DNA of 35,684 nucleotides from an uncultured Paracoccaceae bacterium (GCA_937916485.1 CALFSV010000103.1:1-35684); one strand, 5' to 3'; numbered from the stretch's first letter, positions 19,838-28,006 are shown. The notes: generated by a model from the sequence alone, not told the origin. Made by a program: numbers and translations.

Positions 19838-20562
19838 TCGGGAAACAGCGAGGCCAGACGCACCATCGCCTCATCCACCATCGCACCGTCCTGCCCCCGG
19901 ATCACGATGTTAGCCCCATAGACCCCATCCTTCTGATAGGGATAAGAGCCGATCATCAGATCCGGGAAATCTTCGGCCAGCTTGCCCAAAGGCCCGGCAA
20001 TATCGCCTTCGCCGCGCTGTATGCGCAGGGTCTGCGACAAGAGTGGCGCACCGCCCACCAGCGACGGCAAGACGCTTGCCACCATCGCCTGAAAAACGCT
20101 GGGCACCCCGGCCATCACATGGACGTTGTGCAGGATGAACCCGGGGGCAGAGCTGACCGGGTTCTCGATCAGCGTTGCGCCATCGGGGATGCGGGCCATG
20201 CGCAGGCGGGCCTCGTTCAGTTCCGTGCCTTGCCGGTCATAATGGGCCTGAAGGATGGCGCGGGCGTCGTCGCGCACATCGATTTGGGTGTCGAAGGCTG
20301 CTGCAATGCAATCGGCGGTGATGTCGTCGTGGGTGGGGCCGATGCCACCGCTTGTGAACACCGTTCCATAGCCGGCCGACAGCGCCTTGACCGCGGCGAT
20401 GATGGCAGGACGGTCATCCGAGACGATGCGAACTTCCTTCAGGTCAATACCGATCCGCGTCAGCTCGCCCGCCAGAAAATGCATGTTGGCATCGCGCGTC
20501 CGTCCGGACAGGATCTCATCTCCGATGACAAGCATGGCTGCGGTGGGGTTTGCGATGGTCAT
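19834..20562 (-). CDS. Molybdopterin-binding (CinA N-terminal-type) protein
   Basis: The 242-residue protein is a MoCF-biosynthesis domain: AAMLVIGDEILSGRTRDAN (about 8-26) and TVFTSGGIGPTHDDITADCI (about 66-85) are the molybdopterin/nucleotide-binding loops. It lacks the C-terminal nicotinamide-nucleotide amidase domain of full CinA. Short proteins of this kind are annotated as competence/damage-inducible protein A or molybdopterin-binding protein; ADP-ribose pyrophosphatase activity is known in the CinA family, but is only inferred here. The frame is open to 21228, but upstream residues are the sfsA shadow; the ATG at 20562 has AAGGAG about 10 bases before it. It is the first gene of a coupled four-gene chain and diverges from sfsA with a 45-nt gap. 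Confidence 0.9.
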   Translation of the reverse strand: MTIANPTAAMLVIGDEILSGRTRDANMHFLAGELTRIGIDLKEVRIVSDDRPAIIAAVKALSAGYGTVFTSGGIGPTHDDITADCIAAAFDTQIDVRDDARAILQAHYDRQGTELNEARLRMARIPDGATLIENPVSSAPGFILHNVHVMAGVPSVFQAMVASVLPSLVGGAPLLSQTLRIQRGEGDIAGPLGKLAEDFPDLMIGSYPYQKDGVYGANIVIRGQDGAMVDEAMVRLASLFPE

Positions 20563-20607
20563 GGGCCTGCTTCTCCTTTGGGACAGCGCAAGGTATAGGG
20601 GGCTGCC

Positions 20608-21324
20608 ATGCGCTTTGCCACACCCCTCATCCCTGCCCGGCTGATCCGCCGCTACAAACGGTTTCTGGCCGATATCGTGCTGGAGGACGGACGCGAGGTC
20701 ACCGCCCATTGTGCCAACCCAGGCTCCATGATGGGGCTGGCGGAACCGGGCATGCGCATCTGGGTCGAGGCGAACGACGATCCAAAGAAAAAGCTGAAGT
20801 TTGGCTGGCGGCTGGTCGACCATGAGAATGGGCATTTTACGGGCGTCGACACCTCTGTCCCGAACCGCGCCTTGCGGGCGTCGTTGGAGGCGGGACAGGT
20901 GCCGGGGCTGACCGGCTATGCCACCGTGCGGCCAGAGGTCCGCTACGGCGAGGCAAGCCGCGTCGATTTCCTGCTGTCCGGTCCGGATCGCCCCGACACC
21001 TATGTCGAGGTCAAAAGCGTGACGCTTTGCCGAAAGCCCGGCCTGGCCGAATTCCCCGACTCGGTCACCGCCAGAGGGGCCAGGCACCTTGCCGACCTTG
21101 CCGCGATGGTCGCCAAGGGCCACCGTGCCGTGATGCTGTACCTTGTCCAGAGGACCGATTGCACAGCGGTCACCCTCGCGGCCGATCTGGACCCGGGCTA
21201 TGCCCGCGCCTTTGACGAGGCCGCCCAAGTCGGGGTCGAGGTGATATGCCTCGGCACCGAAATTTCACCGAATGCGATCGAAATCGGCGCCCCCTTGCCA
21301 TTTCAGATGCCCGGATTTGGCTAA
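20608..21324 (+). CDS. sfsA: Sugar fermentation stimulation protein homologue SfsA
   Basis: The 238 residues match SfsA in length and sequence along the whole protein: LIPARLIRRYKRFLADIVLEDG, TAHCANPGSMMGLAEPG, VDTSVPNRALR, YVEVKSVTL and GHRAVMLYLVQR. SfsA has an OB-like N-terminal fold and a PD-(D/E)xK nuclease-like C-terminal domain (EVKS). In E. coli it affects maltose gene expression and binds DNA, but its true activity is unclear. The ATG follows AGGGGG at 5 nt. It shares a short divergent promoter region with the molybdopterin-binding gene. Confidence 0.95.
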   Translation: MRFATPLIPARLIRRYKRFLADIVLEDGREVTAHCANPGSMMGLAEPGMRIWVEANDDPKKKLKFGWRLVDHENGHFTGVDTSVPNRALRASLEAGQVPGLTGYATVRPEVRYGEASRVDFLLSGPDRPDTYVEVKSVTLCRKPGLAEFPDSVTARGARHLADLAAMVAKGHRAVMLYLVQRTDCTAVTLAADLDPGYARAFDEAAQVGVEVICLGTEISPNAIEIGAPLPFQMPGFG

Positions 21325-21328
21325 AGGC

Positions 21329-21359
21329 AGGACCAGACCGGTTCGCCGCCTCTGGTCCT
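21329..21359 (+). terminator. Possible sfsA terminator hairpin
   Basis: AGGACCAGA pairs with TCTGGTCCT (9 bp) around a 13-nt loop, starting five bases after the sfsA stop and followed by a T/C-rich stretch. It separates sfsA from map by 84 nt in total. Confidence 0.6.
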
Positions 21360-21407
21360 TTCTCGTTGAAGGCCCTACATAGGGTCAAAGCCTTATGGAG
21401 CAGATCA

Positions 21408-22217
21408 TTGGATGAGCGCAGAGGCCGCCTGACCAAAGACGGCATCCGGATTTACTACCTTAGTGACTTCGCCGGCATGAACCGCGCGGGGCGCCTTGCT
21501 GCGACCATACTCGACGATATCGCAGAGCATGTCTTTGTCGGCCAGACCACCGCCGAACTCGACCGGCTGATCACCCATTGGGTCGAAGACGCAGGGGCCA
21601 CTTCGGCGACGATCGGGTACAAGGGCTATCAGCACGCGTCCTGCATCAGCGTGAACCATGTCGTCTGCCATGGCATCCCCGGCGACAAGAAGCTTAAGGA
21701 AGGCGACATCCTCAACATCGACGTGACCGTGATCGTCGATGGCTGGTACGGTGACACCAGCCGCATGTACGTCGCAGGAAACCTGACCCGCAAGGCCGAG
21801 AGGCTGATCCAGGTCACCCACGACGCCCTCATGCTTGGGATCGAGGCGGCGCGACCGGGCAATACCTTTGGCGACATTGGCGCGGCTATACAAACCTATG
21901 TAGAAGCGCAGCGGATGTCGGTTGTCCGCGACTTTTGCGGCCACGGTCTGGGCCGAGTGTTCCACGCCCCGCCGAATGTTCTGCACTATGGCCGCCCCGG
22001 CACCGGCCCAACCCTCGAGGAAGGCATGTTCTTCACCATCGAACCGATGGTGAACCTCGGCCGCCCCGAAACCAAAGTGCTCGCCGACGACTGGACCGCC
22101 GTTACCCGCGACAAGTCCCTCTCTGCCCAGTTTGAGCATTCCGTCGGGATCACCGCGCAGGGATGCGAGGTGTTCACCTTGTCGCCAGCCGGGCATTTCC
22201 ATCCGACCTACGGATAG
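21408..22217 (+). CDS. map: Methionine aminopeptidase type I
   Basis: Map removes the initiator Met from new proteins, using two metal ions. The 269-residue product fits the type I family (E. coli 264). The metal ligands appear in order: the two Asp of NIDVTVIVDGWYGDTSRMY, His in CGHGLGRVFH, Glu in FTIEPMVNLG and Glu in QFEHSVGIT. The start is taken as TTG at 21408, since GGAG lies seven bases upstream and the reading LDERRGRLTKDGIRIY matches the usual beginning. The open frame back to 21246 overlaps sfsA and its hairpin and looks non-coding. A TTG start for an essential gene may keep its expression low. Confidence 0.93.
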   Translation: MDERRGRLTKDGIRIYYLSDFAGMNRAGRLAATILDDIAEHVFVGQTTAELDRLITHWVEDAGATSATIGYKGYQHASCISVNHVVCHGIPGDKKLKEGDILNIDVTVIVDGWYGDTSRMYVAGNLTRKAERLIQVTHDALMLGIEAARPGNTFGDIGAAIQTYVEAQRMSVVRDFCGHGLGRVFHAPPNVLHYGRPGTGPTLEEGMFFTIEPMVNLGRPETKVLADDWTAVTRDKSLSAQFEHSVGITAQGCEVFTLSPAGHFHPTYG

Positions 22218-22220
22218 GCT

Positions 22221-23714
22221 GTGACAGCCCCACGCTGGATCGTTTTGGTTCTGGCCTTGGGGCTGGCTGCGTTTGCCGTTTGCCGGCTTGAGGCTGATCG
22301 GCGCGGCATTCTGCAAAGCTCCCTCACAGTGGGGACCACACCAGCCACCGTCTATCAACGCAAGCGCGCGGGCCCTGCCCCTGTGGTCGTCATTGCCCAT
22401 GGCTTTGCCGGATCACGGCCCTTGATGCAAAGCTTTGCCCTGACGCTGGCGCAGGCGGGATACATCGTGGTGAGCTTTGATTTCATGGGTCATGGGCGAA
22501 ACCCTGTGCCCATGTCGGGCGATGTGACATCGATTGATGGCACCACGACCCTTCTGATGGACGAACTGGCCCGGGTGGCCGACGTTGCCCTTGCCCTGCC
22601 CCGAAGTGATGGGCGGCTGGCCCTTTTGGGCCATTCGATGGCCTCGGACATCGTGGTGCGACAGGCGGTCCAGGATGCGCGGGTCGGGGCGGTGGTGGCG
22701 ATCTCAATGTTCTCGCTCGCCGTCACGGCGGACGAACCGTCGAACCTTCTGGTGGTCACCGGGCAATGGGAGGCCATGCTGGCCGAAGAGGCCGAAAAGG
22801 CCCTGCGACTGACCGATCCGTCAGCCGGTCTGGGCGATACGACAGGCGATCCGGCCGATGGCACAGGCCGCCGTGCCGTGCTGGCCCCGAATGTTGAACA
22901 TGTCGGTGTCCTCTATTCACCTGTAACGCTTGAGGAAAGCCGCGCCTGGTTTGATGCCGCCTTTGGCAGAACAAGCACCGGCCCTGTGACGGAACGGGGC
23001 GGCTGGGTCGCCCTTTTGATCGTCTCTGTCGTGGCGCTTGCCTGGCCATTGTCAGGCGTGTTGCGGCCGTTAAGGGCCGATGCCCGTCCGCAGGACATTC
23101 CGCCGGGGCAATTCTTATTGGCCAGTCTCGTGCCTGCCATCATCACACCACTTGTCTTGTGGCCCTTGCCCACAAGTTTCCTGCCGGTACTCGTGGCCGA
23201 CTACCTGGCCCTGCACTTTGCCTTGCAGGGGGCCTTGGCCCTGCTGTTGCTGGCGCGGATCGGGGCGGTCAGGGTCGATCTGGGCGGCCTTTTGCTGGCC
23301 ATTCCGGTCGCCCTGTTCGGCATTGCGCTTTTTGGTGGCATTCTGGACCGCTACGTGGCCTCGTTTTTTCCAACGCCTGAGCGGTTTGTGATCATCGCGG
23401 CCATGGCCTGCGGGGCCGTTCCCTACATGTTGGCCGATGCGACGCTGACACAGGGCGGTCAGGCCTCGTTCTGGCGGGTGCTTATGGTTCGGACGGTGGC
23501 CCTTGCCTCTTTAGGGGCGGCGGTGGCGCTCGACTTTGAGGGGCTGTTGTTCCTGATTATCATCCTGCCGGTGATCCTGCTGTTCTTTACCCTGTTCGGC
23601 ACCGTTGGCGGATGGGTCGGGCGCGCCACATGGCGGCCTGCCGCAGGCGGCATCGGGCTGGGCCTTTTCCTGGCATGGGCGCTAGGGGTGACGTTTCCGC
23701 TTTTCGCGGCCTAA
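22221..23714 (+). CDS. Alpha/beta hydrolase fused to a polytopic membrane domain
   Basis: The 497-residue protein starts with GTG 3 nt after map. A signal anchor (about 5-21) precedes an alpha/beta hydrolase domain (about 35-250). VVVIAHGFAGSRPLMQ is the oxyanion loop, GHSMAS holds the probable nucleophile Ser139, and NVEHVGVLY may hold the His. About residues 258-495 form a second part with six or seven hydrophobic segments (GGWVALLIVSVVALAWPLSG, FLLASLVPAIITPLVLW, FALQGALALLLLARIG, LLLAIPVALFGIALFGG, LLFLIIILPVILLFFTLFG, GIGLGLFLAWALGVTF). I cannot name a substrate. The hydrolase would face the periplasm. Its stop overlaps the small opposing gene by 4 nt. Confidence 0.85.
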   Translation: MTAPRWIVLVLALGLAAFAVCRLEADRRGILQSSLTVGTTPATVYQRKRAGPAPVVVIAHGFAGSRPLMQSFALTLAQAGYIVVSFDFMGHGRNPVPMSGDVTSIDGTTTLLMDELARVADVALALPRSDGRLALLGHSMASDIVVRQAVQDARVGAVVAISMFSLAVTADEPSNLLVVTGQWEAMLAEEAEKALRLTDPSAGLGDTTGDPADGTGRRAVLAPNVEHVGVLYSPVTLEESRAWFDAAFGRTSTGPVTERGGWVALLIVSVVALAWPLSGVLRPLRADARPQDIPPGQFLLASLVPAIITPLVLWPLPTSFLPVLVADYLALHFALQGALALLLLARIGAVRVDLGGLLLAIPVALFGIALFGGILDRYVASFFPTPERFVIIAAMACGAVPYMLADATLTQGGQASFWRVLMVRTVALASLGAAVALDFEGLLFLIIILPVILLFFTLFGTVGGWVGRATWRPAAGGIGLGLFLAWALGVTFPLFAA

Positions 23715-23938
23715 AGGCGATCGGACGGGTCCTCGCCTTCGGCGCCGCGTTCCAGCCGCCGCCATAGCAGCGACAAGAGCGTCTCACCGGCAAGCGGCGT
23801 CGCGCAATCGCCGATCAGGACAGGGGCAGAAAAGGGTTGTGGGGCGGGCAGAGGCAGGCTTGCCTCGCGCGGCTTGGCCCTTGCCGACTTGGCAAAGCGC
23901 GTGAGGGCAAGGCCGGTGGGATAAGAGGCGTCTGTCAT
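23711..23938 (-). CDS. Small conserved protein of unknown function (75 aa)
   Basis: The 75-residue product begins MTDASYPTGLALTRFAKSARAKPREASLPLP and ends in LAGETLLSLLWRRLERG. It has no signal peptide or clear membrane segment. A proline-rich linker joins a basic N-terminus to a short helix. I recall similar proteins next to rsmD in Rhodobacteraceae but know no function. The start lies 45 nt after rsmD on the same strand and has no good ribosome-binding site. An inverted repeat (CTGTCA/TGACAG, 23932-23946) covers the start codon. Its last 4 nt overlap the convergent hydrolase gene. Confidence 0.65.
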   Translation of the reverse strand: MTDASYPTGLALTRFAKSARAKPREASLPLPAPQPFSAPVLIGDCATPLAGETLLSLLWRRLERGAEGEDPSDRL

Positions 23939-23983
23939 AGTGACAGTCTAACACAACCCCGACGACCTGTCGCCTCCTTCCCC

Positions 23984-24544
23984 TCAGGCCGGGGCCTCAA
24001 GGAAGGTCACATGCGTGTCACCGTAGCGGCGCGTATCCAGCAGACGGTATCCCGGCGGGGCGGGCATCGGGGCCGCCTCTTCCCAGACTATCATGGCCTG
24101 CGGGGCGATCCAGCCACCGCTATGGGCCGCCGCGAGCGCCTGGGCGCCAAGCCCCCGGTTATACGGCGGATCAAGGAAGATGAGCGTCGCAGACGCCTCG
24201 GCCTGAGGCAGTTTCAACGCGCTGACCTGTAGCAGGCGGGTGTCCGACTGACGGCGGCAGCGGGCGATGTTGTCCCGGATCAGGCCCGCCGCGACCCGGC
24301 CGTCATCGACAAAGGTGGCATGGGCCGCCCCACGTGATATCGCTTCCAACCCCAAAGCGCCGGTGCCGGCAAAAAGATCCAACACCTCTGCCCCCGTCAC
24401 CGGATCGCCAAAGCGGCCGCCCATCAGGACGTTGAACAGGCTTTCTCGGACCCGGTCCGAGGTCGGACGCAACTGGGCCCCCGAATCCCCCGCCCCGACG
24501 GCGGCAAGGGCAAGGCCCCGATGATGTCCGCCGATGATCCTCAC
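23984..24544 (-). CDS. rsmD: 16S rRNA (guanine966-N2)-methyltransferase
   Basis: RsmD methylates G966 of 16S rRNA with S-adenosylmethionine. The 186 residues fit the family. They begin MRIIGGHHRGLAL and continue with LRPTSDRVRESLFNVL (about 25-40), the SAM-binding LDLFAGTGALGLEAISRGA (55-73) and the catalytic DPPY (125-128). The frame is open to 24697, but GTG at 24544 gives the canonical N-terminus, and its GTGA overlap with the flavoprotein stop (24541-24544) suggests coupling. No strong ribosome-binding site is seen. Confidence 0.94.
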   Translation of the reverse strand: MRIIGGHHRGLALAAVGAGDSGAQLRPTSDRVRESLFNVLMGGRFGDPVTGAEVLDLFAGTGALGLEAISRGAAHATFVDDGRVAAGLIRDNIARCRRQSDTRLLQVSALKLPQAEASATLIFLDPPYNRGLGAQALAAAHSGGWIAPQAMIVWEEAAPMPAPPGYRLLDTRRYGDTHVTFLEAPA

Positions 24545-25749
24545 GACCGCAAAAGGGCCTTCATATCCGTCGCCGGGTCCGTGATGACCTCGGGGGCAGG
24601 AGATTTGCCTGCCTCGATCAGGCGTTTGCCGATCATGTAGTTGCGGGCATCGTTCATCGCATCCACGGCGACCAGAACACTGTCCCGGTAGTACCAATGC
24701 GACCGGGCATCGCCGGTCTGTTTGACGTAGACAGCGTCATAGCCGGTATTCAGCCCGGCAATCTGCAGCTTGCAGTCATATTGATCCGACCAGAACCAGG
24801 GTGCCGGAACGTAGTCGACGGATTTGCCCATCATGTTCTGGGCGGCCACCTCGGCCATGTCGATGGCATTGCCAACAGACTCGAGCCGGATGCGGTTGCC
24901 CTCAAACAGGCAGGAGGCACAATCACCCGCAGCCCAGATCGCAGGGTCAGACGTCCGGCATTGAGCATCTGTGGCGATCCCGTTGTCGAGGGTCAGACCC
25001 GCCCCTTCGGCCAGGGCCGTGGCCGGCATGATCCCCACGCCCACCACGGCGAAATCGACGGCCAACTCTGACCCATCGGTCAGGCGCGCCCCGGTGACTC
25101 GGTCGTCGCCCAATAGCCGATCAAGGCCAACGCCCTCCCGAATGTCGACGCCATGCGACTGGTGAAGGGCCCGGAAGTAGTCCGAGGTTTCAGGCGATGC
25201 GACCCGTTGCAGAATGCGGGGCACCATCTCGACCAGGGTCACCTCAAGGCCCTTCTTGGCGCAAACCGCCGCCGCCTCCAGACCGATGTAGCCGCCCCCG
25301 ATGATCAGGACCCTGCGACCTTCAACCAGTTCCGGCGCCATCGTGTCGGCATCGCGAAGGTCCCGCATGGTGAATACGCCACCCAGCGTGCCACCGATCG
25401 CGGCGGGCAAGGTGCGGGGGTACGATCCGGTCGCCAGCGCCAGCGCGTCGTAGGACAGGTCCTCACCCGTCGACAGAGCTACTGTGCGCGCGGCAGGGTC
25501 GACCGAAACGGCGCGGGTAGACAGGCGCAGGTCAATGTCGTGCTCAGGATAAAAGGCCGCAGGGCGCAGGTAGAGCCGTTCGAGCTCCATCTCACCCAGC
25601 AGATAGGCTTTGGACAGGGGTGGACGCTGGTAGGGCGGCACATCTTCTGCCCCGATCAGGGTGATCTTGCCGTCAAACCCTTCGGTCAGAAGCTTGGCCA
25701 CAAGGGAAGCCCCGGCCTGACCGCCTCCGATGACAACGAAATGGGACAT
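24541..25749 (-). CDS. Ferredoxin/rubredoxin reductase-like FAD-NAD(P) oxidoreductase
   Basis: The 402-residue flavoprotein belongs to the class that reduces ferredoxin or rubredoxin. FVVIGGGQAGASLVAKLL (4-21) binds FAD, PPYQRPPLSKAYLLGE is characteristic of ferredoxin-NAD(P)+ reductases of oxygenase systems, VLIIGGGYIGLEAAAV binds NAD(P)H, and WAAGDCASC is the second FAD motif. The C-terminus (PWFWSDQYDCKLQIAGL) completes the class. No ferredoxin or P450 is adjacent. It diverges from two peroxiredoxins with a 90-nt gap, so shared redox control is possible but unproven. It overlaps rsmD by 4 nt. Confidence 0.93.
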   Translation of the reverse strand: MSHFVVIGGGQAGASLVAKLLTEGFDGKITLIGAEDVPPYQRPPLSKAYLLGEMELERLYLRPAAFYPEHDIDLRLSTRAVSVDPAARTVALSTGEDLSYDALALATGSYPRTLPAAIGGTLGGVFTMRDLRDADTMAPELVEGRRVLIIGGGYIGLEAAAVCAKKGLEVTLVEMVPRILQRVASPETSDYFRALHQSHGVDIREGVGLDRLLGDDRVTGARLTDGSELAVDFAVVGVGIMPATALAEGAGLTLDNGIATDAQCRTSDPAIWAAGDCASCLFEGNRIRLESVGNAIDMAEVAAQNMMGKSVDYVPAPWFWSDQYDCKLQIAGLNTGYDAVYVKQTGDARSHWYYRDSVLVAVDAMNDARNYMIGKRLIEAGKSPAPEVITDPATDMKALLRS

Positions 25750-25839
25750 TTTTTGCGCCTTGGCTGTGGGAAGTTGCGCTGGCTACACTATCTTTATGGT
25801 CGGCATATACCAGACACAATTGAGCCAAGAGGACCATCC

Positions 25840-26325
25840 ATGACCCTTACGATCGGCGACAGCCTTCCCGACGCGACCCTGTGCTATTGGGGTGAAAACG
25901 GCCCTGCAACCGTTCAGCTTTCCGAAAAGCTGGGCGGCCGGAAAGTCGTCCTTTTTGCCCTGCCCGGCGCCTTTACCGGGCCATGTTCGACCTCGCACCT
26001 GCCCAGCTTTATGCGCACCGCCGAGGCGTTCAAGGCCAAAGGCGTGGAAGAGATCATCTGCCTGTCGGTCAACGACCCCTTCGTCCTTGGTGCATGGGCG
26101 GAACAAACCGGTGCCACGGCAGCCGGGATCACCCTGCTTGGCGATGCCGACGGGTCCTTTACCAAGGCAATCGGCATGGACTTTACCGCCCCCCCCATCG
26201 GCCTCATCGGACGGTCCAACCGCTATGCGACGCTGGTTGAGGATGGAAAGATCACTGCCGTCAGCATCGACGAGCCTGGCGTGTGCGACATTTCCACTGG
26301 CGAGCGTTTTCTGGACGCGATCTAA
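25840..26325 (+). CDS. Peroxiredoxin, Prx5 type (copy 1)
   Basis: The 161-residue protein reduces hydroperoxides with thiol reductants. FALPGAFTGPCSTSHLPSF holds the peroxidatic Cys49 in the Prx5 context; GDADGSFTKAIGM and YATLVEDGKI are Prx5 hallmarks. A C-terminal Cys149 (PGVCDIS) aligns with the resolving Cys of atypical two-Cys Prx5 proteins. The frame begins far upstream, but the ATG at 25840 is supported by AGAGGA seven bases before and by the conserved start. A second copy follows 48 nt later. The first copy differs at the N-terminal loop (CYWGENGPATVQ). Confidence 0.93.
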   Translation: MTLTIGDSLPDATLCYWGENGPATVQLSEKLGGRKVVLFALPGAFTGPCSTSHLPSFMRTAEAFKAKGVEEIICLSVNDPFVLGAWAEQTGATAAGITLLGDADGSFTKAIGMDFTAPPIGLIGRSNRYATLVEDGKITAVSIDEPGVCDISTGERFLDAI

Positions 26326-26373
26326 GACAGCTCGGCCAGCTGGCCAGGACACCAGACTTGAAGGAAGAGACCG

Positions 26374-26862
26374 ATGACCATCGCTGTTGGCGATACCCTG
26401 CCTGATGCCACCTTTGTGCGGATGGGGCCCGATGGACCCGAAGCCATTCAACTGGGCGATATCGTCCGTGGCAAGAAGGTCGTCCTGTTCGGCCTGCCTG
26501 GCGCGTTCACCCCGAACTGCGACGCCGCACATGTGCCCAGCTTTATCCGGACCAAGCCGCAGTTCGAGGCAAAAGGCGTCGATGCCATCGTCTGCGTATC
26601 GGTCAACGATGCGCATATCATGCGGCTTTGGGGCGTGAACTCGGGTGCGACCGAGGCGGGGATCCTGATGCTTGGCGACGCGGATTCGTCCTTTACCAAG
26701 GCTATCGGGATGGAGTTCTCAAACCCCAAGGTTGGCTTTTATGACCGGTCCAAGCGCTATTCGATGCTGGTTGAGGATGGGGTCGTCACCATCCTCAACG
26801 AGGAACCTGCAACGGGCCAATGCGAGATTTCGGCAGGGGGCACCCTGCTGGATCAGATGTAG
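26374..26862 (+). CDS. Peroxiredoxin, Prx5 type (copy 2)
   Basis: The 162-residue product is a tandem paralogue of the gene just upstream. It keeps LPGAFTPNCDAAHVPSF with peroxidatic Cys49, SVNDAHIMRLWG, GDADSSFTKAIGM and SMLVEDGVVTI. Cys150 in TGQCEIS matches the resolving position. The ATG follows GGAAGAGACC. The two genes are close enough to share an mRNA. Divergence in the peroxidatic loop (TGPCSTSH versus TPNCDAAH) suggests different reductants or substrates. The stop is adjacent to the convergent MscS gene (1 nt between). Confidence 0.93.
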   Translation: MTIAVGDTLPDATFVRMGPDGPEAIQLGDIVRGKKVVLFGLPGAFTPNCDAAHVPSFIRTKPQFEAKGVDAIVCVSVNDAHIMRLWGVNSGATEAGILMLGDADSSFTKAIGMEFSNPKVGFYDRSKRYSMLVEDGVVTILNEEPATGQCEISAGGTLLDQM

Positions 26863-26863
26863 G

Positions 26864-27706
26864 CTACTGCGTCTGATGAACGGTGCGGGTGGGGAACGGA
26901 ATTTCGATCCCCGCCGCATCCAGCGCCTCTTTGACCTGCCGCTTCATATCGGCCTGATAGGCAAAATAGTCGGCGCTGTTGCACCAGACGCGGACAAGGA
27001 AATCGACCGAGAAATCGCCCAGGTTGTTGACCTGTATAAACGGTTCCGGGTCGGTTTTTGACCGAGGATCGCCCAGGATGGTGTCGCGGATGACCTGTTC
27101 GGCCAGCTTCAGATTTGCGCCATAGCTGACGCCGAAGGTCCATTCGGCCCGGCGCGTCGGATAGACCGAATAGTTGGTGATGACATTCCCCCAGACCTGA
27201 GCATTGGGGACGATGACCTGAAAGTTGCCGACCGTCGCAAGCTCTGTGAAATTGAGGTTGATCGAACGGACGGTCCCCATCGCTGACCCGATCTCGACAA
27301 AATCGCCGACCTTTATGGGGCGAAAGAACACGATCATCACACCAGCCGCCACGTTCGACAGCGTGCCTTGCAAGGCCAGACCAATGGCAAGACCGGCCGC
27401 ACCAATGACAGCGATGACAGAGGTGGTCTGAACACCAAAGGTATTCAGGACAAACAGCACCGCAAAAGCAATGATCGCGTACCAGGCGACGTTGGCAACA
27501 AAGCCGAACAGCGTCGGATCCAGGCGGTCATGCTTTTGCGCCAACCGCTCGATCCGGCGGCGAAAAAAGCCCGCCAGCAGGAAGCCGACAACAAGGATCA
27601 CCAGCGCTGCCAGCACATCGCCAAGCAGACCGGCGATGAAATCAAGTGTCAAAAGATCGCCAATCGTGCGACCGTTCCAGATCTCAGTGTTCAGAAAGTC
27701 TTGCAT
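26864..27706 (-). CDS. Small-conductance mechanosensitive channel, MscS family
   Basis: The 280 residues match MscS in size (E. coli 286). Three membrane segments lie at about 24-48, 68-92 and 95-128. The third (VIGAAGLAIGLALQGTLSNVAAG) is the pore helix with the Gly/Ala pattern that allows packing and opening. The cytoplasmic beta and alpha/beta vestibule follows (RPIKVGDFVEI, IVPNAQVWGNVITNYS). The channel releases solutes during sudden osmotic down-shift in the inner membrane. Its ATG directly follows the stop of the pterin dehydratase gene, so it is probably the last gene of that operon. Confidence 0.94.
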   Translation of the reverse strand: MQDFLNTEIWNGRTIGDLLTLDFIAGLLGDVLAALVILVVGFLLAGFFRRRIERLAQKHDRLDPTLFGFVANVAWYAIIAFAVLFVLNTFGVQTTSVIAVIGAAGLAIGLALQGTLSNVAAGVMIVFFRPIKVGDFVEIGSAMGTVRSINLNFTELATVGNFQVIVPNAQVWGNVITNYSVYPTRRAEWTFGVSYGANLKLAEQVIRDTILGDPRSKTDPEPFIQVNNLGDFSVDFLVRVWCNSADYFAYQADMKRQVKEALDAAGIEIPFPTRTVHQTQ

Positions 27707-28006
27707 TCAAAGTCCAGACAGTTGGTCCATTTTTGCGGCCAGCTTGACGTCAAGCGCGCTGAGCCCATCCGCGTCGTGGGTGGTCAGCGTGACATTCACG
27801 GTCTTGTAGACATTAGACCATTCCGGATGATGGTTCCACTTTTCGGCCCAGATCGCCGCTTTGGTCATGAAGGCAAAGGCATCGACAAAGTTACCAAACA
27901 CAAAGATCTTGTGGATTGCGTCGCGTCCATCTGCCATCGCCCAACCCGTCGCCAAGAGCGGGGCCAGTTCCGTTTCGCGCGCCTCGGCGCCCAGTTTCTC
28001 GGTCAT
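27707..28006 (-). CDS. phhB: 4a-hydroxytetrahydrobiopterin dehydratase (pterin-4a-carbinolamine dehydratase)
   Basis: The 99-residue protein dehydrates the 4a-carbinolamine formed by aromatic amino-acid hydroxylases, regenerating pterin cofactor. The active-site motif [18 protein letters not shown] is intact (His59, His60 and Pro61), and [11 protein letters not shown] provides the closing Asp. No phenylalanine hydroxylase gene is in the window, so its partner is elsewhere or it acts on other pterins such as molybdopterin precursors. It overlaps the FemAB-like gene by 4 nt and abuts the MscS gene. Confidence 0.94.
   Translation of the reverse strand: MTEKLGAEARETELAPLLATGWAMADGRDAIHKIFVFGNFVDAFAFMTKAAIWAEKWNHHPEWSNVYKTVNVTLTTHDADGLSALDVKLAAKMDQLSGL

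Noticed and set aside
21405..22400. Reverse-strand frame of 331 codons over map
   Set aside because: Map has all five metal ligands on the plus strand; this frame has no recognisable features.
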